A stretch of DNA of 64,000 nucleotides from a bacterium (GTDB lineage Bacteria > Patescibacteriota > Microgenomatia > UBA1406 > GWC2-37-13): positions 310,001 to 374,000 of the forward strand of contig JAJYIQ010000001.1 in NCBI GenBank assembly GCA_021789995.1. The letters are read 5' to 3'. Positions 59,542-64,000 of this stretch are shown in pieces (the stretch's first letter is position 1; every line of letters starts with the position of its first letter). Position numbers and translations under genes: made by a program. The notes below the pieces were generated by a model that saw only the letters and a program-made list of their open reading frames with translations, was not told the DNA's origin and ran no database searches.

Positions 59542-60174
59542 ATGGATAATCAAATTCCTTCTTTCACCAACCAACCCATCTCCGGCAGCCTGAGCAAGGC
59601 TCCCAAAAAAAAGAAAAACTCCTCGATGCTCGTGGTCGTTATTACTATCTTTGTCATTATTGCCGCCGCCGGTTTTATCGTGATTCGCAGCCGAAATAGC
59701 AATAATCCGACACAAGTACCTAATTCCAATGAAACAAAAGTTTCGTCAACGCCGACACCGTCACCTATTCCCCAAGTTGATAAGCAATCGGTCAAAATCC
59801 AGGTATTAAACGGTACCGGCACACCCGGCCAAGCAGCCGCAGTCATTACCGCCCTGACAAAAGCCGGCTTCAATCCCGACAATATTCAAGCCGATAATGC
59901 CAGCGATTATAATCATTCCATTACCACGATCGCCACCAAAAACGGATTTACGGGTATAGTAAACGATATTAAAAGTGCTTTGAATCCAACATTTGATAAT
60001 ATTTCCGTCGATTCGGCGCCACTTGATAACACTGGTAATTACGACGTCATCATAACCACCGGCGGAAAAAAATACGAAGCGCCACCGGCAGCTTCGACGT
60101 CAGCAACAACCGAAACACCGACGGCCACGCCGACTGCAACTCTGACGCCAACCAATACCCCGACGCCGACTTAA
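59542..60174 (+). CDS. Membrane-anchored LytR_C-domain protein
   Basis: 210 residues. Short cytoplasmic Ser/Lys-rich start, one membrane helix (about 29-47), a Pro/Ser/Thr linker, then a LytR_C domain: VKIQVLNGTGTPGQAAAVITALTKAGF (key V-L-N-G-T-G, G, A; about 84-110) to YDVIITTGG, and a Thr/Pro-rich tail (about 175-210). The domain usually follows LytR-CpsA-Psr ligases that attach polymers to peptidoglycan; here it stands alone. TATACT is 9 nt before the ATG. Confidence 0.88.
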   Translation: MDNQIPSFTNQPISGSLSKAPKKKKNSSMLVVVITIFVIIAAAGFIVIRSRNSNNPTQVPNSNETKVSSTPTPSPIPQVDKQSVKIQVLNGTGTPGQAAAVITALTKAGFNPDNIQADNASDYNHSITTIATKNGFTGIVNDIKSALNPTFDNISVDSAPLDNTGNYDVIITTGGKKYEAPPAASTSATTETPTATPTATLTPTNTPTPT

Positions 60175-60188
60175 TAATAAAAAAATAA

Positions 60189-61427
60189 TTAAATCGTATC
60201 TTCCGGTTTTATTTTGTGGAACCAAAAAAAGTAGAGTACCGCATTTGCCCCCATGAAAAGGGCGCTGGCGAAAAAAGGCAGTTCCAATTCGCTCATGTTG
60301 AGCCAATAGCCGGTAATTACCGGGGAAACGGCCGCCGGTAGCCGGCGGGACACACCACCGATACCAGCCGCTGTCCCGCGAACATCGGCGTCAATAATTC
60401 CCATCGTGTAAGACTGGCGAATTGGCATGGCCGACATCGCACTTGACATTCGAAGAATGACCAAAAGCGCCGCGATCGGATAAGTTGGGGCAAATGCTAA
60501 AGAAAAAGTGAAAACGGCAGCGGCAACGCGCGAGCCGGAAATGACATTAATATCCCCAAAGCGCCTTGATAGAGGGACTGCTCCCAGGGAAAAGAAAGCA
60601 GTTAGAAGCGAACCGATACCAATGACAGGACCAATGGCGGCGGGAGAAACGCCAAAGCGAAGATAAAGCCAATACGGCAGAATGCCACCGATAAAACCCA
60701 AACCGAACCCGTTTATCAGACCGGCCACGGAGAACTTCCAGATGCGGTCAAAATTGTTCCGTTTTTTTTGCTCCGGCGGATCAATTTTTTTTGTTTCCGG
60801 GCGGCCGGCTTCCGTAATCGGCAGAAGGATAATAAACGTAATTATGCCGATAACGCCGATTGCCAGAAAAAGCGGCTGGTATGACCGGAAAATGGAAATA
60901 TGAAAAACCTGGCTTATCAATTCCGGGAGACCGGCAAGTATTGAACCGATGGCCGTCGCCGCCGTCCCAACAACATTATTGACTGCAAATACTTTCGGGC
61001 GGGTCGCCACCGTGGTTTTTTCGGAGAGGATAGCCGTTTCTGCCGGCGCAAACGGTCCGGCTTGTCCACCCGCTCCTCCACTTCGGCCGATGCCGCCAAA
61101 CGCACTTGTTACGATTAAAATTACCGGAACGGTGGTAATACCGAAAATAAAACCGGAAAACGCCAGGAGGATTCCGTAAGCAATAAGAAATGGTTTCCGA
61201 CCGATTCTGTCGCTTAATATCCCTGACATAAGCGTCAATATGGCGCTGACAATACTCCCAATACCGATGGTTAACCCGATAAGCCAGGGAGAAAAACCAA
61301 TCTGCGATAAATAGATAGCAAAAACCACCATGATATAACCCTGGGCCACACTCCGCAGACCACGAGCAATCACTAAACGCCGCAAATCCGCCGACGGCAG
61401 CCAAGTGGCAATAAATCTTTTCAGCAT
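60189..61427 (-). CDS. Major facilitator superfamily transporter
   Basis: 412 residues from the ATG at 61427; a longer reading frame upstream runs through tRNA-Tyr on the other strand and is not used. Twelve hydrophobic segments in two halves with a central loop of about 25 polar residues (TEAGRPETKKIDPPEQKKR). GILSDRIGRKPFLI (about 69-82) is the MFS A-motif between helices 2 and 3. Probably a drug or small-molecule exporter; the ligand is unknown. Confidence 0.9.
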   Translation of the reverse strand: MLKRFIATWLPSADLRRLVIARGLRSVAQGYIMVVFAIYLSQIGFSPWLIGLTIGIGSIVSAILTLMSGILSDRIGRKPFLIAYGILLAFSGFIFGITTVPVILIVTSAFGGIGRSGGAGGQAGPFAPAETAILSEKTTVATRPKVFAVNNVVGTAATAIGSILAGLPELISQVFHISIFRSYQPLFLAIGVIGIITFIILLPITEAGRPETKKIDPPEQKKRNNFDRIWKFSVAGLINGFGLGFIGGILPYWLYLRFGVSPAAIGPVIGIGSLLTAFFSLGAVPLSRRFGDINVISGSRVAAAVFTFSLAFAPTYPIAALLVILRMSSAMSAMPIRQSYTMGIIDADVRGTAAGIGGVSRRLPAAVSPVITGYWLNMSELELPFFASALFMGANAVLYFFWFHKIKPEDTI

Positions 61428-61450
61428 AGTTAATTTTATCACTGAAAGTT

Positions 61451-61459
61451 TGATATAAT
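61451..61459 (+). promoter_or_regulatory. Extended -10 for tRNA-Tyr
   Basis: TGATATAAT with TATAAT at 61454-61459, 12 nt before the tRNA 5' end. It lies in the divergent gap shared with the MFS gene. Confidence 0.55.
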
Positions 61460-61471
61460 TTACCAACACAA

Positions 61472-61554
61472 CCAGGGGTACCAAAGTGGCCAACTGGGGC
61501 AGACTGTAAATCTGCTGGCTTTTGCCTACGGAGGTTCGAATCCTCCCCCCTGGA
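61472..61554 (+). tRNA. tRNA-Tyr (anticodon GTA) with a C1-G72 pair
   Basis: 83 nt cloverleaf: acceptor CCAGGGG/CCCCTGG (7 perfect pairs), TA at 8-9, D-stem CCA/TGG, anticodon stem GCAGA/TCTGC with loop CTGTAAA (GTA), a long variable arm as in bacterial tRNA-Tyr, T-arm GGAGG-TTCGAAT-CCTCC, discriminator A73, no encoded CCA. The first pair is C-G, whereas bacterial tRNA-Tyr normally starts G1-C72; C1-G72 is the identity pair of archaeal and eukaryotic tRNA-Tyr. Confidence 0.95.
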
Positions 61555-61563
61555 CCCTCAAAA

Positions 61564-61590
61564 AAAGATGGCATGAAGCCATCTTTATTT
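61564..61590 (+). terminator. Hairpin terminator after tRNA-Tyr
   Basis: AAAGATGGC (61564-61572), loop ATGAA, GCCATCTTT (61578-61586), followed by ATTT. A 9-bp stem with a short, interrupted T stretch. Confidence 0.65.
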
Positions 61591-61663
61591 GTGGTATCGG
61601 GAGAATGAGAAGTTTACCCTGAGGAACGTTTATACTGAGCAAAGCGAAGTAAAGTGACGAAGG

Positions 61664-61680
61664 GAATCCTCCCTGGACCT
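61664..61680 (+). repeat. Partial duplicate of the tRNA-Tyr 3' end
   Basis: GAATCCTCCCTGGACCT repeats the end of the tRNA (61538-61556) with three C removed. Such duplicated tRNA ends mark integration sites; only about 110 nt lie between the copies, with a REP-like sequence (CCCTGAGGAACG to CGAAGGG, 61616-61664) inside. No integrase is present. Nothing else is visible in 61591-61740. Confidence 0.5.
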
Positions 61681-61740
61681 GGAACTTTACAATAATCTAA
61701 TTAGATGGTACATCATTACAAATCCCTGGGGTGCATTAAG

Positions 61741-61824
61741 TTATCTTTCTGCCTTTCGTCTTCTAATCAGTTTCCTTACACTCCCATGCATTTTCTTTTT
61801 AATTAGCCCCCGACGTTTTGCCAT
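61741..61824 (-). CDS. Possible 27-residue basic peptide
   Basis: ATG at 61824, TAA at 61743-61741. Starts MAKRRGLIKKKMHG and ends RRRKAER, with 13 Lys or Arg out of 27. It sits 16 nt downstream of the zinc-ribbon gene at the end of the RNA-protein cluster. Composition is like small ribosomal or RNA-binding peptides. Could be real and too short for usual gene calling, or chance. Confidence 0.4.
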   Translation of the reverse strand: MAKRRGLIKKKMHGSVRKLIRRRKAER

Positions 61825-61840
61825 ATTAATCTATAAAATA

Positions 61841-62104
61841 TTAATGATTGGTCTTTACCGTTCGATCGGATTTTTTAGTTGCGTTCTTTCTGCGTAACAT
61901 ACTGTTCTCGTGTCTTAATTTCATCGCTATATATTTATCATGCTGTTTTTTATTGTCCTTATTTACCTTTTTTTGGCATTCAGGATTAGGACATACAGTT
62001 TCTATATTGATAACGGTGGAATTTCCCACTACTTCCTCCAAAGTCTTCACTACAACCCGTTCAGTGCCGCAACGGATACATGGATTGCCGAATCTTTTGT
62101 TCAT
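61841..62104 (-). CDS. Small zinc-ribbon protein
   Basis: 87 residues. CIRCG (about 9-13) and CPNPEC (about 38-43) give a four-cysteine ribbon around a VVVKTLEEVVGNSTVINIE beta-hairpin, followed by a very basic, helical tail (KKQHDKYIAMKLRHENSMLRRKNATKK, about 14 charged residues). Likely nucleic-acid binding. Five nt after the RRM gene, so part of the same mRNA. Confidence 0.7.
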   Translation of the reverse strand: MNKRFGNPCIRCGTERVVVKTLEEVVGNSTVINIETVCPNPECQKKVNKDNKKQHDKYIAMKLRHENSMLRRKNATKKSDRTVKTNH

Positions 62105-62109
62105 AGGTA

Positions 62110-62433
62110 TTAATAACTTCTTCTGCCTCGATGATAATTGTTATCTCTGTAATTATTTCTTGATCTGAAACCATTGTTTCTATTTTCTCTGGGTTTGGCG
62201 ATATTGACAACGAGTGTTCTTCCTTCAACTTCTTTACCGGCCATTTCCAAGGCTTTTTGGGCATTGTCACTATTGGCAAACGTTACAAATCCAAAACCTT
62301 TTGAACGGCCAGTATCCCGATCGGTGATGACAATCGCCTCCGTTATTTCTCCATAAGATGAGAATAATTCTTTGAGCGAATCGTTATTTATCGACCATGG
62401 TAAACCGGCTACGAATATTTTATTTTTATCCAT
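62110..62433 (-). CDS. RRM RNA-binding protein with Arg/Gly/Asn tail
   Basis: 107 residues. One RRM: KIFVAGLPWSINNDSL (RNP2, about 5-10) and SKGFGFVTF (RNP1, about 48-55, with both aromatic residues), then a tail of RNNGFRSRNNYRDNN and HRGRR. Such proteins resemble cyanobacterial Rbp and plant glycine-rich RNA chaperones made in the cold. GGGGTGAT 5 nt upstream of the ATG is a partial Shine-Dalgarno, probably because it is an internal cistron. Confidence 0.92.
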   Translation of the reverse strand: MDKNKIFVAGLPWSINNDSLKELFSSYGEITEAIVITDRDTGRSKGFGFVTFANSDNAQKALEMAGKEVEGRTLVVNIAKPRENRNNGFRSRNNYRDNNYHRGRRSY

Positions 62434-62449
62434 TATTTATCACCCCATT

Positions 62450-62749
62450 TCATTTTTTAAAATTATACCTTCTTTTATTACTTAGTCTTGAATGTTCCTG
62501 ATCTAAAAAATGGGCTTCCATCACCACTATTTTGCTACCGGAGAATGTCGAGTTGTTTAATAAACTTATTGCTTTTATGGTCGAATCGTCTGTATCCATA
62601 CGAATATAACCGTAACCGCTATTTTCCTGATTGTTGTTTGTTTTTATAATCTGAACGGATATTACATTTCCAGCTTTGGAAAAAATATCAATCAGTTGCT
62701 GTTCGGTAGTTTGCTTAGGCAGTCTGCCGACGTATATTTTTTTCGCCAT
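62450..62749 (-). CDS. Second RRM RNA-binding protein
   Basis: 99 residues. RNP2 KIYVGRL (about 4-10) and an RNP1 equivalent SGYGYIRM (about 44-51), then a short basic tail. More diverged from the following RRM protein than tandem duplicates usually are. First gene after a 164-nt spacer that holds a TGTATAAT -10 on the minus strand (62873-62866), giving a leader of about 110 nt, long for this genome; a cold-responsive leader is conceivable but I see no named motif. Confidence 0.88.
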   Translation of the reverse strand: MAKKIYVGRLPKQTTEQQLIDIFSKAGNVISVQIIKTNNNQENSGYGYIRMDTDDSTIKAISLLNNSTFSGSKIVVMEAHFLDQEHSRLSNKRRYNFKK

Positions 62750-62913
62750 ATTTTAATTTACAATTTTTCTTCTTTTAGTATGAAGAGCTTATGAGTAGGG
62801 GAAGAAAAATTTATTTATTTCTTAAGCTAGTCAACAAGTATTCGTACTATAAAAAATGTAATTATATTATACAGCATAATATTCGTTTAAAAGCACTAGA
62901 TTAATTAACTTTG

Positions 62914-63858
62914 TTATAAAGACAGGAAGGTTTGTCTAACTGCCGTAAGAGTTGATGACTGGTAAATAGATACCGGAATTATTCTGTTATTCAGTCTCTT
63001 TAATTTATTTATTGCATTAGTAATCTCTATTTGACTTACAAGGTCTGTTTTAGTCAAAAGAATAACGGATTCTTTCGTGAGTATATTTTTGTTATATTTT
63101 AATATCTCGCCGATTACCGATTCATAGTCTTTCACGACATTCTTAGAATCGACCGAAATACAAATTAAAAGTAATCCGACTTTTTCAATATGTTTTAAAA
63201 ATTTTATTCCTAACCCTTTACCCATTGATGCTCCCTCTATAAGTCCGGGGATATCGGCCAGTATTTTTCCTCCGCACGAACCTAGATTCGGTTCGAGTGT
63301 CGTGAAAGGATAATCAGCCGTCTTGACATTAGCGTTTGTCAGCATATTTAAAAGACTGCTTTTTCCCGCATTGGGAAGACCGATTAAACCGACATCAGCA
63401 ATAATTCTAATAACGAGATTTATTACTTTTTTTTCGCCTTTTTGTCCCGGAGTCGCTTTAAAGGGAGTTTGATTAGTTGAAGTTTTAAGACTATTATTTC
63501 CGAGACCGCCGCGACCTCCATAACAAACCAGTAGATACGAGTCTTTATTTATCAAAGTCGTTTCAGCGTTATTTTTAGTATCGATAATTGTCGTATTTTG
63601 AGGAATCTGAAGATAGAGATCTTTTCCGTTTGCACCGATTCTTCTGTTTGAGCCTCCTGGCTGCCCATTGCCTGCCTTAAAAGCATCAATCTCAGTAAAT
63701 TTTTTTAGGTCCCGGAAATTGGAATTAATGATAAAATACAAATTTCCCCCGTGTCCGCCATTGCCACCGCAAGGCCCCTTCTTATTAGCAAAAAAGGCGA
63801 CTTTACCGTCACCACCATCGCCGCCTTCGATAGTAATTAAAGCCTCATCGGTAAACAT
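62914..63858 (-). CDS. obg: GTPase Obg/CgtA
   Basis: 314 residues. Gly-rich Obg fold at the N-terminus (GGDGGDGKVAF, GGNGGHGGNLYF, ANGKDLYLQIP), then the GTPase domain with GLPNAGKSSL (G1, about 159-168), TTLEPN, DIPGLIEGAS (G3), KTDL (G4). Shorter than usual and with no C-terminal OCT domain. Obg acts in 50S assembly and stress response. AT-rich codons. It follows the DEAD-box helicase by 7 nt. Confidence 0.95.
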   Translation of the reverse strand: MFTDEALITIEGGDGGDGKVAFFANKKGPCGGNGGHGGNLYFIINSNFRDLKKFTEIDAFKAGNGQPGGSNRRIGANGKDLYLQIPQNTTIIDTKNNAETTLINKDSYLLVCYGGRGGLGNNSLKTSTNQTPFKATPGQKGEKKVINLVIRIIADVGLIGLPNAGKSSLLNMLTNANVKTADYPFTTLEPNLGSCGGKILADIPGLIEGASMGKGLGIKFLKHIEKVGLLLICISVDSKNVVKDYESVIGEILKYNKNILTKESVILLTKTDLVSQIEITNAINKLKRLNNRIIPVSIYQSSTLTAVRQTFLSL

Positions 63859-63865
63859 AATATAA

Positions 63866-64000
63866 TTAAATAAAAGTCAGAGCGATACCTTCTTTATCTG
63901 CCCTGCCTGTTCGTCCGACCCGATGGATATATACTTCATATGATTCGGGAGGATCGTAGTTTATGACGTGGGTCACGTCATCGATATCCAATCCGCGGGA
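63866..64000 (-). CDS. DEAD-box RNA helicase, C-terminal end only
   Basis: The last 44 residues are in the window: [18 protein letters not shown] (motif V) and [18 protein letters not shown] (motif VI), diagnostic of DEAD-box helicases. The protein ends at TFI, right after motif VI, with no C-terminal extension. The rest lies beyond the window edge. It is directly upstream of obg and the RRM genes on the same strand, which together suggest RNA remodelling or ribosome assembly. Confidence 0.9.
   Translation of the reverse strand, partial: SRGLDIDDVTHVINYDPPESYEVYIHRVGRTGRADKEGIALTFI

Noticed and set aside
61428-61574. N-terminal extension of the MFS transporter
   Set aside because: The longer reading frame translates the complement of tRNA-Tyr and the divergent promoter; the ATG at 61427 begins a normal MFS protein.

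Overview
This window reads as a chromosomal segment of an ultra-small candidate-phyla (CPR/Patescibacteria) bacterium, most likely of the Microgenomates side; this is an inference. Supporting signs are trimmed versions of universal proteins, families frequent in that group (DUF4012, DUF5674, DUF5679, DUF3048, DUF4446, LytR_C and PEGA cell-surface proteins), very few Shine-Dalgarno sequences, AT-rich intergenic spacers full of small palindromes, and tRNAs without an encoded CCA. UGA is used as a stop.

Layout. 1-4354 (minus): tuf, rpsJ, then a separate promoter and attenuator-like leader before rplC-rplD-rplW-rplB-rplV; rpsS is missing between rplB and rplV. 4470-16913: a membrane protein, a UvrD-like helicase-nuclease, an ArsR regulator divergent from glycosyltransferases, a SHOCT protein, tRNA-Gln, an orphan gene, a GT-C enzyme with glyA, and a WecA/MraY-type phosphosugar transferase. 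16992-19766: miaB with repeat insertions, then an AT-rich island with a methyltransferase-like orphan and a NYN nuclease. 19846-25122: a sugar-nucleotide operon (RmlB, RmlD-like, UDP-glucose dehydrogenase, UDP-glucuronate decarboxylase, DPM-synthase/GtrA fusion). 25123-34638: PEGA protein, argS, radA, RodZ-like protein, efp and the heat-shock operon hrcA-grpE-dnaK-dnaJ. 34707-43923: NUDIX protein, CCA transferase, metallo-hydrolase, triple zinc-finger protein, secDF, DUF3048/DUF4446 proteins, RNA phosphodiesterase and a nucleotidyltransferase. 43944-53150: DUF4012 protein, bL25, nusA, infB, a degenerate DHH protein, rmuC, recJ. 53510-61554: structured leader RNA, aspS, a PBP, envelope and orphan proteins, MFS transporter and tRNA-Tyr. 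61741-64000 (minus): an RNA-themed cluster of DEAD-box helicase, Obg, two RRM proteins and a zinc ribbon.

Three themes cut across the window. First, most first genes have a -10 box 5 to 9 nt (most often exactly 6) before the start codon, which predicts leaderless mRNAs; only a few genes carry a full AAAGGAGGTGA. Second, short palindromic and low-complexity repeats occur between genes and also in frame inside conserved genes (miaB, argS, a metallo-beta-lactamase hydrolase), where they are translated. Third, two leaders (before rplC and before a 121-codon orphan) show strong promoters followed by mutually exclusive hairpins ending in intrinsic terminators, the architecture of cis-regulatory RNAs; neither matches a class I recognise.
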